Assembly (NCBI RefSeq): GCF_003990645.1
Contig: NZ_RYZK01000005.1
Location: forward strand, 62,001-126,000
Length of the DNA stretch: 64,000 nt
Direction: 5' to 3'
Origin: Shimia sediminis
GTDB taxonomy: Bacteria; Pseudomonadota; Alphaproteobacteria; Rhodobacterales; Rhodobacteraceae
This document shows, piece by piece, positions 8,195 through 17,136 of the stretch. Each line of letters opens with the position of its first letter. The stretch's first letter is position 1. The notes under the pieces were generated by a model. That model worked only from the letters and a program-made list of their open reading frames with translations, had not been told where the DNA came from and did no database searches. The position numbers and the translations under genes were made by a program.

Positions 8195-9382
8195 ATGACC
8201 AGGGGAACTGCTGTTGTTGCCGGTGTCGGCATGATCAAATTCGCCAAACCCGGCGCGTCGGACAGTTATGACGAAATGGGCGCTGCCGCGATCCGAGGGG
8301 CCTTGGCCGATGCGGGGCTTAGCTATGATGACGTGGAACAGGCCTATGCCGGGTACGTCTATGGCGACAGCACCTGCGGGCAAAAGGCGCTCTATCACGT
8401 TGGCATGACCGGCATCCCGGTGGTCAATGTGAACAACAACTGTTCGACCGGGTCGACAGCGCTGTTCCTGGCGCGTCAGGCCATTGAACACGGTGTTGCC
8501 GACTGTGTGCTGGCTGTGGGCTTTGAGCAGATGCAACCGGGGGCTCTGGGCAGCCACTGGACCGACCGCCCTACCCCTTTTGACGATTTTGACGCGGAAA
8601 CGGACGCGCTTGTCGGCAATTCCCAAGTGCCGCTGGCGCTGCGCTATTTTGGCGGTGCGGGCAAAAGCCACATGGAAAAGCACGGCACCGAGTTGAATGA
8701 CTTTGCCAAGATCCGTGCCAAGGCTTCGCGCCACGCGGTGAACAACCCTCTGGCGCTGTTCAACACCGAAGTCAGCGAGGAACAGGTGATGGAAGCCCCC
8801 ATGATGTGGGAGGGTGTGATGACCCGCCTGATGGCCTGCCCGCCGACCTGTGGCGGCGCCGCGGCGATCCTGTGTTCCGAGGCTTTCGCACAAAAGCACA
8901 ACATCCCGACCACCGTGACGATCAAGGCGCAGGCGATGACCACCGACTTCGCCTCGACCTTTGAGGCACACGACATGATGCAGGTCGTCGGCTATGACAT
9001 GACCGCCGCTGCGGCCAGACAGGTGCAGGAACAGTCCGGCATCGACATTGCGGACGTCGACGTCGTTGAGTTGCACGACTGCTTTGCCCATAACGAACTC
9101 ATCACCTACGAAGGCCTTGGCCTCTGCCCCGAGGGTGGCGCGCAAAAGTTCATCGCAGACGGCGACAACACCTATGGCGGCAAGTTCGTGACCAACCCCT
9201 CGGGCGGATTGCTTAGCAAGGGCCACCCGCTTGGCGCAACCGGCCTTGCGCAATGTTACGAGCTGACCCACCAACTGCGCGGCACCGCCGAGCGGCGTCA
9301 GGTCGACGGCGCAAAAACAGCGCTGCAGCATAACCTTGGCCTTGGCGGCGCCTGCGTCGTCACCCTGTATCAGGCGGCCTGA
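8195..9382 (+). CDS. SCP-x-type thiolase (lipid-transfer thiolase family)
   Basis: 395 residues. The nucleophilic Cys83 is in NNNCSTGSTAL; HDCFAHNE and the C-terminal GHPLGATG supply the active-site histidines of thiolases. The sequence resembles the thiolase part of sterol carrier protein X, which cleaves branched or bulky 3-ketoacyl-CoAs. The ATG at 8195 has GGGAGAG upstream at 8184-8189 and gives a proper N-terminus (TAVVAGVGMIKF). First gene of a six-gene operon whose other members supply dehydrogenase, hydratase, ketoreductase and CoA-transferase steps, so it probably catalyses the thiolytic step. Confidence 0.9.
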   Translation: MTRGTAVVAGVGMIKFAKPGASDSYDEMGAAAIRGALADAGLSYDDVEQAYAGYVYGDSTCGQKALYHVGMTGIPVVNVNNNCSTGSTALFLARQAIEHGVADCVLAVGFEQMQPGALGSHWTDRPTPFDDFDAETDALVGNSQVPLALRYFGGAGKSHMEKHGTELNDFAKIRAKASRHAVNNPLALFNTEVSEEQVMEAPMMWEGVMTRLMACPPTCGGAAAILCSEAFAQKHNIPTTVTIKAQAMTTDFASTFEAHDMMQVVGYDMTAAAARQVQEQSGIDIADVDVVELHDCFAHNELITYEGLGLCPEGGAQKFIADGDNTYGGKFVTNPSGGLLSKGHPLGATGLAQCYELTHQLRGTAERRQVDGAKTALQHNLGLGGACVVTLYQAA

Positions 9383-9383
9383 G

Positions 9384-9866
9384 ATGGGATTGTTTGATCG
9401 CTCCAGCGCAGGCTATGTAGCTGCACCTGTCGAGGTCACCGTGGAACGAGGTGCGCTTGCGTTCTTTGCGGAAACCATTGGCGAAACCAACCCGATCCAT
9501 TTCGACGTCGACGCCGCGCGTGCGGCCGGACACCCGGACGTGATGGCCCCCGCCACCTATCCGGTGGTGCTGGACATGGCGGCCTCCAAGGAAAGTGCGC
9601 GCAAAGGGCAAAAGGATCTGCTTGGCCTGATCGCGGCTGACATGCGCTATCTTTTGCACGGGACTGAGAACTACGCCTACCACGGCCCGATCTATGCCGG
9701 TGACACCGTGGAAATCATCAGCCGCGTCAAAGGCTTTTCCGATGCCAAGGGCGGTGCGCTGGAAATTGCACACCTCGAAATGGAGGTCCGCCACGCCCAG
9801 CGCGGCACGCTGGCGATTGCCAGCCGTGACCTGATCCACCGCCTGCCGAAGGAGGCGCAGTCATGA
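9384..9866 (+). CDS. MaoC-like / FAS1-type dehydratase, N-terminal hotdog
   Basis: 160 residues starting at ATG 9384, one base after the thiolase stop. A single hotdog domain with NPIHFDVDAARAAGHPDVMAP early on, matching the N-terminal half of MaoC enoyl-CoA hydratases. Together with the overlapping next gene it probably forms a heteromeric (R)-enoyl-CoA hydratase, as in steroid-degrading two-chain MaoC enzymes. It retains the sequence context but not an obvious catalytic HGM segment, so it may be the partner chain rather than the catalytic one. Confidence 0.82.
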   Translation: MGLFDRSSAGYVAAPVEVTVERGALAFFAETIGETNPIHFDVDAARAAGHPDVMAPATYPVVLDMAASKESARKGQKDLLGLIAADMRYLLHGTENYAYHGPIYAGDTVEIISRVKGFSDAKGGALEIAHLEMEVRHAQRGTLAIASRDLIHRLPKEAQS

Positions 9867-10279
9867 GCGTAACACCGCAAACCGCTGAAGAAGGCGACCG
9901 CCTGCCCACCGTCACCTTTGGCCCCATCACCCGAACTACGCTGGCGCTTTATGCCGGGGCTTCGGGGGATCATAATCCGATCCACATCGACCTCGACTTT
10001 GCCAAGCGCGCAGGACTTCAGGATGTGTTTGCCCACGGCATGTTGTCCATGGCGCAACTGGGCCGGGTCGCGACCGACTGGGCGGGAATCGACCGCCTGC
10101 GCGGCCTTTCCAGCCGCTTCACGGCGATCACCCCCGTCGGCGCCACCGTGACATGCGAAGGCCGCATCGCCGAACGCTTTGAACAGGACGGCGCACCGAT
10201 GCTGCGCGTCGCCCTCACCGCCACCATCGACGACGGCACACAGACCCTGCGCGGCGAAGCGCTGGTTTCTGCTGCCTGA
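9863..10279 (+). CDS. MaoC-like enoyl-CoA hydratase, catalytic hotdog
   Basis: 138 residues. GASGDHNPIHIDLDFAKRAG followed by FAHGMLSMAQLGR carries the Asp-x4-His hydratase motif of R-specific enoyl-CoA hydratases. The start overlaps the previous stop by four bases (ATGA), implying translational coupling and probably equimolar subunits. Expected reaction: hydration of the trans-2-enoyl-CoA made by the acyl-CoA dehydrogenase encoded next. Confidence 0.87.
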   Translation: MSVTPQTAEEGDRLPTVTFGPITRTTLALYAGASGDHNPIHIDLDFAKRAGLQDVFAHGMLSMAQLGRVATDWAGIDRLRGLSSRFTAITPVGATVTCEGRIAERFEQDGAPMLRVALTATIDDGTQTLRGEALVSAA

Positions 10280-10296
10280 CCCAAAGGAAGACACAT

Positions 10297-11445
10297 ATGC
10301 CAACCCATCTCTGGATGCAGGAAGAGCACCACGCTTTCGGCGACTCGGTGCGCCGGTTTTTCGAAGACGAATTCCAACCCCACCGCGATCAATGGAAGGA
10401 CGACGGCCACGTGCCAAAATCTTTCTGGGAGAAATCCGCCGAAATCGGCATTCTCGGTGCCACCGTCCCCGAGGAATACGGCGGACTGGGCCTTAGCCGC
10501 CATTTCGACGCGGTCACCTTTCTGGAACAGGCCAAGATTGGCGATTCCGGTTGGGGTTTTTCGGTGCACAACATCGCCACCCACTATGTCACCGGATTTG
10601 GCACCGAGCAGCAAAAGCAAAAGTGGCTGCCGAAACTCGCCAGCGGTGAAATGGTCGCCGCCATTGCCATGACCGAACCGGGCACCGGCTCGGACCTGCA
10701 GGCGGTGAAGACCACCGCCATCAAGGACGGTAACGAATACCTCATCAACGGCTCCAAGACCTTTATCACCAATGGCGGCAGCGCTGATCTGATCGTTCTG
10801 GTGGCCAAGACCGACCCCACCTCGCGCAGCAAAGGCGTGTCCCTGATCATGATCGAAACCGAAGGCCTCGACGGCTTTTCGGTGGGTCGCAAGCTCGACA
10901 AGATGGGCATGAAGCGCAACGACACGGCCGAGTTGAGTTTTCAGGACGTGCGCGTGCCGCAAACCAACCTCTTGGGCGACGAAGAGGGCCAGGGTTTCTA
11001 CCAATTGATGAAGCAGTTGCCCTGGGAACGCCTGATCCTTGGCTATTCGGCCCTTGGTGCCGCGCAATGTGCGCTGGACACAACGCTGGACTATGTGCGT
11101 GAACGCAAAGCCTTTGGCCAGCGCATCATGGACTTTCAGAACAGCCGCTTCAAACTGGCCGAGGCCGCCACCAAGATCGAACTGTTGGCGGCGTTTCTTG
11201 ACCAATGCCTTGCCGAACTCGACCAGGGTCTCCTGACCCCGGAAAAGGCAGCGATGGCAAAATGGTGGGGCACGCAGGCACAATGCGACATCATTGATGA
11301 ATGCCTGCAACTGCACGGCGGCTATGGCTACATGAACGAATACCTGATCTCGGAACTCTATACCGATGCGCGGGTGCAAAAGATTTACGGCGGGACCAAC
11401 GAGATCATGAAAGAACTGATCGCCCGCTCTTTGGACAAGGACTGA
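10297..11445 (+). CDS. Acyl-CoA dehydrogenase
   Basis: 382 residues, full length, FAD-dependent. MTEPGTGSDLQ (FAD/substrate signature) and the C-terminal QLHGGYGYMNEY are typical. The position that holds the catalytic Glu in medium- and short-chain enzymes (YEGT) is Gly here (YGGTNEI). Glu244 in LPWERLILGYSALG lines up with the catalytic Glu of isovaleryl- and long-chain enzymes. This points to a branched or bulky acyl-CoA substrate, in keeping with the SCP-x thiolase. AAAGGAAG precedes the ATG. Confidence 0.92.
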   Translation: MPTHLWMQEEHHAFGDSVRRFFEDEFQPHRDQWKDDGHVPKSFWEKSAEIGILGATVPEEYGGLGLSRHFDAVTFLEQAKIGDSGWGFSVHNIATHYVTGFGTEQQKQKWLPKLASGEMVAAIAMTEPGTGSDLQAVKTTAIKDGNEYLINGSKTFITNGGSADLIVLVAKTDPTSRSKGVSLIMIETEGLDGFSVGRKLDKMGMKRNDTAELSFQDVRVPQTNLLGDEEGQGFYQLMKQLPWERLILGYSALGAAQCALDTTLDYVRERKAFGQRIMDFQNSRFKLAEAATKIELLAAFLDQCLAELDQGLLTPEKAAMAKWWGTQAQCDIIDECLQLHGGYGYMNEYLISELYTDARVQKIYGGTNEIMKELIARSLDKD

Positions 11446-11449
11446 CCCC

Positions 11450-12277
11450 ATGAGCAAACTCACCGGAAAAACCGCCTATGTCACCGGCGCAGGCAACGGC
11501 ATCGGCCGCGCGGTCGCGCTGAAGCTCGCCGCTGAGGGTGCCTCGGTTGTGGTCAATGACCTCGAGGTCGATCCAGCTGTGGACGTGGTGAACGAGATCA
11601 AGGCCGCAGGCGGCAATGCCGTCGCCGTGCCGGGCAGCGTGACCGAAAAAGGCTTTGCCGAACGCTTCATCGGCACCGGGATTGAGACCTTTGGCGGCGT
11701 CGACATCATCGTCAACAACGCGGGCTACACGTGGGATTCGATGATCGGTCACATGACGGACGACATGTTCGACGCCATGATGGACGTGCACGTCAAAGCC
11801 CCCTTCCAGATCCTGCGCGCAGCGTCGGGCTTTATCAAAGGTGCCGCCAAGCAAGAAGCCGAAGAGGGCCGCGAAGTGTTCCGCAAGGTTGTGAACATCT
11901 CTTCTGTCGCGGGCCTTGGCGGTAACGTCGGCCAGGCCAATTATTCCTCTGCCAAGGCGGCTGTTGTCGGCCTTACCAAAACCATGGCCAAGGAATGGGG
12001 CCGCTCCAAGGTCTGCGTCAACTGCGTGGCATTCGGCTATATCGAAACCCGCCTGACCGAGGCCACGGATGAAAAGAAAACCATCACCGTGGATGGCAAT
12101 GAGGTCGGCATCGGCATTCCAACCAAGGTTGCAGGTGGATTTGCCTCGATGGTGCCCATGGGCCGCGGCGGCACCCCGGAAGAGGCCGCAGGCGGGGTCT
12201 ACATGTTCTGCATCCCGGAATCGAACTATGTCTCCGGTCAGGTGCTGACCGTTGGCGGCGGCTTCACCCTCGGCTAA
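11450..12277 (+). CDS. SDR-family 3-hydroxyacyl-CoA dehydrogenase / ketoreductase
   Basis: 275 residues. Cofactor motif TGAGNGIGRAVAL, NNAG, catalytic Ser in NISSVAG and YSSAK (Tyr-x3-Lys) are all intact. A longer than usual loop (KQEAEEGREVFRKV) precedes the active-site strand, as in the SDR domain of peroxisomal multifunctional enzyme type 2. Expected to oxidise the 3-hydroxyacyl-CoA made by the MaoC pair. It starts four bases after the dehydrogenase stop. Confidence 0.88.
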   Translation: MSKLTGKTAYVTGAGNGIGRAVALKLAAEGASVVVNDLEVDPAVDVVNEIKAAGGNAVAVPGSVTEKGFAERFIGTGIETFGGVDIIVNNAGYTWDSMIGHMTDDMFDAMMDVHVKAPFQILRAASGFIKGAAKQEAEEGREVFRKVVNISSVAGLGGNVGQANYSSAKAAVVGLTKTMAKEWGRSKVCVNCVAFGYIETRLTEATDEKKTITVDGNEVGIGIPTKVAGGFASMVPMGRGGTPEEAAGGVYMFCIPESNYVSGQVLTVGGGFTLG

Positions 12278-12287
12278 GGAGACCCCC

Positions 12288-13370
12288 ATGCTGAACGGCA
12301 TTCGCGTCATCGAAATCGAAGGCCTTGGCCCGGGACCCTTTGCGGCCATGTTGCTCGCGGATCTCGGCGCGGATGTCATCACTATCCACCGCAAGGGCAA
12401 GGGCGGACAGGTCACCGCCGATGGCTCCGTGCTGGACCGGGGCAAGCGGAGCATTGCGCTGGACCTCAAGGACCCCGAAGACATTGCCACAGCCCGAAAA
12501 CTGATTGCCAGTGCCGACGCGCTGATCGAAGGCTTCCGCCCCGGCGTGATGGAGCGGCTGGGTCTGGGGCCTAATGAGTGTCACGCCGCGAACCCGGCCC
12601 TCGTCTATGGCCGCATGACCGGCTGGGGCCAGACCGGCCCCCGTGCGGAAACGGCGGGCCACGACCTCAACTATATCGCCACCTCCGGGGCACTGCACTA
12701 TGCCTCGGAACCCGGAACCCCGCCGATCACGCCCGCCACATTGGTCGGCGACATTGGTGGCGGCGCGCTGTACCTCGTGGTTGGCCTGCTTTCAGGTATC
12801 CTGAACGCCAGGGCCACCGGCAAGGGCACGGTCGTTGATGCTGCCATCGTTGATGGCTCGGCGCATATGATGACCCTGCTCATGGCGATCCGCCAGACCG
12901 GCATGTTGTCGATGGAGCGCGGGCGCAGCTTGCTGGACGGACCTCACTGGAGCCGCTCTTACGTCTGCGCCGATGGGGGCTATATGTCCGTGCAATGTCT
13001 CGAGCCGCAATTCTACGCCATCTTCATCGAGAAACTTGGCCTCAGCGACGATCCCGAGTTCCTGAAACAACACGACGCCTCGCTCTGGCCCAAACTGACC
13101 GCCCGGCTCGAGGATATCTTTCTTGCCGAGCCCCGCGCCCATTGGGCAGACCTGTTCGATGGCTCGGATGCCTGCGTTGCGCCGGTCCTGTCGCCGGTCG
13201 AGGCCAGCCACGCACCGCACATGCAGACGCGTGGCGTGTGGCAGTCCCCGGATGGCGTTCTGCAACCCGCACCGGCACCCCGGTTTGACGGGCACGCGGC
13301 CACACCTGGCAGGCCCTGCAAACGCGGAGAACACACAGCAGAAATTCTTGCCGAACTGGACGCAGGTTAA
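12288..13370 (+). CDS. CaiB/BaiF family III CoA-transferase or alpha-methylacyl-CoA racemase
   Basis: 360 residues from ATG 12288 (AAGGAG upstream). His125 in AGHDLNYIATSGAL and Asp155 in VGDIGGGALY occupy the positions of the catalytic His/Asp pair of 2-methylacyl-CoA racemase, so epimerisation of an alpha-methylacyl-CoA fits better than plain CoA transfer. Last gene of the beta-oxidation operon. Its stop overlaps the convergent hydrolase-OsmC gene by three bases. Confidence 0.85.
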   Translation: MLNGIRVIEIEGLGPGPFAAMLLADLGADVITIHRKGKGGQVTADGSVLDRGKRSIALDLKDPEDIATARKLIASADALIEGFRPGVMERLGLGPNECHAANPALVYGRMTGWGQTGPRAETAGHDLNYIATSGALHYASEPGTPPITPATLVGDIGGGALYLVVGLLSGILNARATGKGTVVDAAIVDGSAHMMTLLMAIRQTGMLSMERGRSLLDGPHWSRSYVCADGGYMSVQCLEPQFYAIFIEKLGLSDDPEFLKQHDASLWPKLTARLEDIFLAEPRAHWADLFDGSDACVAPVLSPVEASHAPHMQTRGVWQSPDGVLQPAPAPRFDGHAATPGRPCKRGEHTAEILAELDAG

Positions 13371-14587
13371 TCGGCATCCTCCAGTGTCGTCACGACTTCG
13401 GACGCGTTCTCAAGCGTGCGATGCACGGGGCATTTGTCCGCAATTTCCAAGAGCTTCGCGCGCTGGGACTCGTCCAGCGGCCCTTCCAGGCGGATGCTGC
13501 GATGAAACCTGTCGATACGATCCCGCGTTGCCGTTTCGCTGTCCTGCGCATGCACCTTGTTGTGGCTGATATCGACTGAAACGCCGGTCAGCGGCCAACC
13601 TTTACGGCGCGCGTACATGCGAATGGTCATCGAGGTACAGGCCCCCAGCCCCGCTGACACCAACCCATAGGGCGTGAGCCCCTTGTTGGTGCCGCCATAG
13701 GCCACAGGCTCGTCCGCGTAAATGTGATGATCCGGCCCGGATTGCACATCCTGCAAGAACCCCTTGGGGTCAGCCTCGCGCACCCGCAGCACACCTTCGG
13801 GTGCTCCCGGTGGCGGTGCGGGCGGCGACAAGTCCACGTAGCGCGACAACCATGCGGCCATGACATCTGCCGCGTATTCTGCATCTTCGCCGCGCGAGAT
13901 CAGGTGATCGGCGCTGTCCAGCGTGACAAAGCTCTTGGGGTGTTTCGCCGCAAGGAAAATCTGGCTGGCATTTTCCACCCCGACGATATTGTCCAGCGGT
14001 GCATGCATCACCAGCAAGGCGGCGTTCAGTCCGGCAATCGCCTCGGTCAGGGCCGCGCGCGAGACATCCTCGACAAACTCTTGCGAAATCGTAAACGGGC
14101 GGCCGCCCAGATTGACCTCGGCCCGGCCATCGCGGCGGATGTCCTCAAGTGCCTCGGCAAAGTTGTGGGTCACATGCTCCGGATCAAACGGTGCCCCAAG
14201 GGTGACAACCGCCTTGATCCCGGCAACCTGTCCCGCCGTCTTGAGCACGGCAGCCCCGCCCAAGGAATGGCCGATCAGGATCGACGGCGCCATGCCACGG
14301 TCGGCCAGATAGCTGGTGGCGGCGATCAGATCCTGAACGTTTGTGGAAAAAGAGGTGTTGGCGAACTCGCCCTCGGAATGGCCCAGCCCGGTAAAGTCAA
14401 ACCGCAACACGGCAATCCCCATGCTCGACAGTCGCGCCGCAATGCGCCGGGCGGCTGGGATGTCCTTGGAGCAGGTAAAGCAATGGGCAAACAGCGCCGT
14501 GGCCAGAACCGGACCATTGGGCAGATCCAGCCGCGCCGCCAATTGATTGGCGTTGTGACCCGGAAAGGTGATGCGTTCAGTGGGCAT
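13367..14587 (-). CDS. Bifunctional alpha/beta hydrolase - OsmC family protein
   Basis: 406 residues. The N-terminal part is an alpha/beta hydrolase (nucleophile elbow GHSLGG near residue 100, later Asp and a DSADH-type His). From about residue 270 there is an OsmC/Ohr-like domain containing LGACTSMTIRMYARRKGW and a second conserved Cys in KCPVHRTL. OsmC domains reduce organic hydroperoxides with paired cysteines. The fusion is known in proteobacteria but its physiological substrate is not. The ATG at 14587 was chosen because longer frames lack a plausible ribosome binding site. Confidence 0.88.
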   Translation of the reverse strand: MPTERITFPGHNANQLAARLDLPNGPVLATALFAHCFTCSKDIPAARRIAARLSSMGIAVLRFDFTGLGHSEGEFANTSFSTNVQDLIAATSYLADRGMAPSILIGHSLGGAAVLKTAGQVAGIKAVVTLGAPFDPEHVTHNFAEALEDIRRDGRAEVNLGGRPFTISQEFVEDVSRAALTEAIAGLNAALLVMHAPLDNIVGVENASQIFLAAKHPKSFVTLDSADHLISRGEDAEYAADVMAAWLSRYVDLSPPAPPPGAPEGVLRVREADPKGFLQDVQSGPDHHIYADEPVAYGGTNKGLTPYGLVSAGLGACTSMTIRMYARRKGWPLTGVSVDISHNKVHAQDSETATRDRIDRFHRSIRLEGPLDESQRAKLLEIADKCPVHRTLENASEVVTTLEDAD

Positions 14588-14712
14588 AGAGGACACTCCA
14601 GTGGAATGTCCCGAGGGTGGGAGGCGTGGATGCAAAAGCCAAGCCCCATGACACTCAGATCACGCGGAGGTGACACAACGCGAGGCTTATTGCAAAAATG
14701 CAGTGCGACAAC

Positions 14713-14745
14713 ACCGACGTGATACCGACACGATACCGACGTGAT
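14713..14745. repeat. Three 11-bp tandem repeats (ACCGACGTGAT-like)
   Basis: Units 14713-14723, 14724-14734 and 14735-14745 read ACCGACGTGAT, ACCGACACGAT and ACCGACGTGAT. One-turn phasing between the hemE terminator and the start of the hydrolase-OsmC gene (126 bp away) suggests iterated operator half-sites for that gene; the binding protein is unknown. Confidence 0.6.
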
Positions 14746-14754
14746 ACAGACCAC

Positions 14755-14784
14755 AAAAAACGGGACCTCTCGGGTCCCGTTTTT
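14755..14784 (-). terminator. Terminator of hemE
   Basis: Perfect 7-bp stem CGGGACC/GGTCCCG with a five-base loop, flanked by A6 on one side and T5 on the other, so it can work on both strands. It lies 28 bases past the hemE stop. Confidence 0.9.
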
Positions 14785-14811
14785 CGGTTTCGAACTGTGC
14801 TCTGGAGCCGG

Positions 14812-15846
14812 TTACTTACCGCGCACCGTGTCGATCATCAGCTGCACGTTTTCCGGGTCGGCGTCCGGTGTAATCCCGTGACCGAGGTTGAAGATATGCG
14901 GGCCTTTGCCCAGCGCTTCGACAATATGGCGGGTTTCGTCTACCAGCGCCTGGCCGCCCGTAACCATATGAGAGGACTTGAGATTTCCCTGTACGCAGCC
15001 GTCCTTTTGCACATGTGCCGCCGCCCATTCCGGTGTCACACCGTCATCCAGCGCCACACAATCCGCGCCTGAAGCCTTGGCAAAGCCTTCGTAGCGTTCG
15101 CCCGCCCCGCGCGGGAACGCGATAATCGGCACATCCGGGTGACGCGCTTTCAACGCAGAAATGATTTTCTTTGCGGGTTCAAGGGCATAACGGTCAAAGT
15201 CCGCGCCATTCAACGATCCAGCCCAGCTGTCGAAAATCTTGACGGTTTCCGCACCGGCCTCAATCTGTTTTGACAGATAGTCGATGGTGCCCTCAGTCAG
15301 CAGATCAATTACCTGACCGAACAGCGCGGGGTTTTCGTCTTTCAATGCATGCGCGGGTCCCTGATCCGGCGTGCCACGACCCGCAATCATATAGGTCGCG
15401 ACAGTCCAGGGTGCGCCGGCAAAGCCAATCAACGTGGTTTCCTTGGGCAACTCACGCGACAGGATGCGCACCGTTTCATAGACAGGGTTCAGGGTCTCGT
15501 GGATGTCATCCTTGCCCTTGAGCTTATCAAAGTCGGCCTGTGTTTGGATGGTTGACAGGCGCGGGCCTTCTCCGGTCACAAACCACAGATCAGCGCCCAG
15601 AGCCTGGGGCAGCAAGAGAATGTCAGCAAAGAGGATCGAGGCGTCAAACCCGTAGCGACGGATCGGTTGCAGGGTCACTTCGGCTGCCAATTCGCTGTTG
15701 TAGCAGAGCGACAGAAAGTCCCCGGCTTGAGCGCGGGTGGCACGGTACTCGGGCAGATAACGCCCAGCCTGGCGCATCATCCAGATCGGGGGCGTGTCCA
15801 GCGTTTCACCCGCCAGGGCCCGCATCATTTTCTTAGGTTCAGTCAT
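14812..15846 (-). CDS. hemE: Uroporphyrinogen decarboxylase
   Basis: 344 residues. Removes four acetate carboxyls from uroporphyrinogen III to give coproporphyrinogen III in heme and chlorophyll synthesis. The family signature [17 protein letters not shown] is near the N-terminus, and [13 protein letters not shown] and the C-terminal FNLGHGI follow. The ATG at 15846 has AGAGGTGG upstream. It is divergent from hemC, and an FNR-type palindrome 36 bp upstream of the ATG suggests oxygen-responsive control. Confidence 0.97.
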   Translation of the reverse strand: MTEPKKMMRALAGETLDTPPIWMMRQAGRYLPEYRATRAQAGDFLSLCYNSELAAEVTLQPIRRYGFDASILFADILLLPQALGADLWFVTGEGPRLSTIQTQADFDKLKGKDDIHETLNPVYETVRILSRELPKETTLIGFAGAPWTVATYMIAGRGTPDQGPAHALKDENPALFGQVIDLLTEGTIDYLSKQIEAGAETVKIFDSWAGSLNGADFDRYALEPAKKIISALKARHPDVPIIAFPRGAGERYEGFAKASGADCVALDDGVTPEWAAAHVQKDGCVQGNLKSSHMVTGGQALVDETRHIVEALGKGPHIFNLGHGITPDADPENVQLMIDTVRGK

Positions 15847-15881
15847 GCTCCACCTCTTAGCTTCGGCCAATTCCCTCAGCG

Positions 15882-15895
15882 TTGACATGGGTCAA
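15882..15895. promoter_or_regulatory. FNR-type box between hemE and hemC
   Basis: TTGACATGGGTCAA matches the FNR/FnrL consensus TTGAY-N4-RTCAA. It is 36 bp from the hemE start and about 157 bp from the hemC start. Its closeness to the hemE ATG would allow repression or a very short leader, while for hemC it could activate. Probable regulator is the FnrL protein encoded at 34.7-35.5 kb. Confidence 0.75.
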
Positions 15896-16052
15896 GGAAA
15901 GCGCGTGTCAAATCGGGCCTTGTCACCCGAACGAAACGCGGCCCCTGCCAGTACGGGAACAGGCCACTTGCCCGTGTCAGTCACGTGCCGGTGGCCGGAT
16001 GTCAACCCTTCTGCGCTTGTCAGGCCAAGAAGTCAGGATTAGACCCGGAGAT

Positions 16053-17012
16053 ATGACAGTTACCCTGCCCTCCCCCGATTCACCCCTGCGTATTGGCACG
16101 CGCGGCTCGCCGCTGGCCTTGGCTCAGGCCTATGAGACCCGCCGCCGACTGGGGGCCGCTTTCGATCTGCCCGAGGCGGCATTCGAGATTGTCGTGATCA
16201 AGACCACCGGAGACGATGCGTCACTGATTGCCAAAGATCGCCCGCTGAAAGAAATCGGCAACAAGGGATTGTTCACCAAAGAAATTGAAGACGACCTTCT
16301 GTCCGGGGCCATCGACGTCGCGGTGCATTCGATGAAGGACATGCCGACGCTGCAGCCAGAGGGCCTGTTGCTCGACACCTATCTGCCCCGCGAGGATACA
16401 CGCGATGCCTTTGTGTCGCCGGATGTCAAAACGCTTGCCGAGCTTCCCAAAGGCGCTGTTGTTGGCACATCGTCCTTGCGCCGTCGCGCGCAGCTGTTGA
16501 ACTATCGCTCTGATCTCAATGTCGTTGAATTCCGTGGCAACGTTCAAACCCGTTTGAAAAAGCTGGGGGATAAAGTGGCGGACTGCACCTTTCTCGCCAT
16601 GGCGGGCCTGAATCGTTTGGGCATGAGCGAAGTTGCCTCTTCGGCGATTGAGCCGGAAGAGATGCTTCCAGCCGTTGCCCAAGGGGCTATCGGGATCGAA
16701 AGACGCTCTGACGATGGCCGGACTGCCAACCTCTTGGCGGCGCTGCACGATCAGGAAACCGGGCAAAGGCTCGCGGCGGAACGTGCATTCCTGGCGGCAC
16801 TGGATGGCTCCTGCGAAACGCCAATCGCTGCGCTGGCGGAACTCGACGGCGGCATCCTGCGCCTGCGGGGCGAAGTGCTGCGTCCTGACGGATCTGAGAG
16901 CATCAGCGAAGATCGCACTGCCCCGATCGAAGACGGCGCCGATCTGGGCCGCGATATGGCTGCCAGCCTGTTGGCCAAGGCGGGCCCAGGCTTTTTCTCC
17001 TGGCGCGCGTAG
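16053..17012 (+). CDS. hemC: Hydroxymethylbilane synthase (porphobilinogen deaminase)
   Basis: 319 residues. Joins four porphobilinogens into hydroxymethylbilane in the cytosol. RIGTRGSPLALAQAYETRR, the RGNVQTRL loop and Cys254 in LDGSCETPIAAL, which carries the dipyrromethane cofactor, are all present. The frame is open upstream to 15882, but ATG 16053 has CGGAG six bases before it and gives the usual N-terminus. Confidence 0.97.
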   Translation: MTVTLPSPDSPLRIGTRGSPLALAQAYETRRRLGAAFDLPEAAFEIVVIKTTGDDASLIAKDRPLKEIGNKGLFTKEIEDDLLSGAIDVAVHSMKDMPTLQPEGLLLDTYLPREDTRDAFVSPDVKTLAELPKGAVVGTSSLRRRAQLLNYRSDLNVVEFRGNVQTRLKKLGDKVADCTFLAMAGLNRLGMSEVASSAIEPEEMLPAVAQGAIGIERRSDDGRTANLLAALHDQETGQRLAAERAFLAALDGSCETPIAALAELDGGILRLRGEVLRPDGSESISEDRTAPIEDGADLGRDMAASLLAKAGPGFFSWRA

Positions 17013-17020
17013 TCAAAAAA

Positions 17021-17044
17021 ATCATGCCCCGCAAGGGGCGTGAT
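17021..17044. terminator. Hairpin after hemC, U-tract on the minus side
   Basis: ATCATGCCCC and GGGGCGTGAT (10 bp with one G-T) enclose GCAA. The plus strand has no T run after the hairpin but has A7 before it, so it looks like a minus-strand terminator. It may still end hemC transcripts as a stable stem. Confidence 0.6.
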
Positions 17045-17136
17045 CCTGCCCTAAAACCTCCACATTAAGATTTTAGTCAAAATGCAGACACCATGTGTGC
17101 GGTGTCTGTTTTTGAGTGCGAGTGAGAGGTGTTGCC

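Noticed and set aside
7196-9331. A 711-residue minus-strand frame extending LysR across the thiolase
   Set aside because: The upstream portion is antisense to a conserved thiolase and has no family features; LysR has a normal start at 8095.
10018-11463. A 481-residue minus-strand frame opposite the acyl-CoA dehydrogenase
   Set aside because: A typical high-GC antisense shadow of a clearly conserved enzyme, with no motif of its own.
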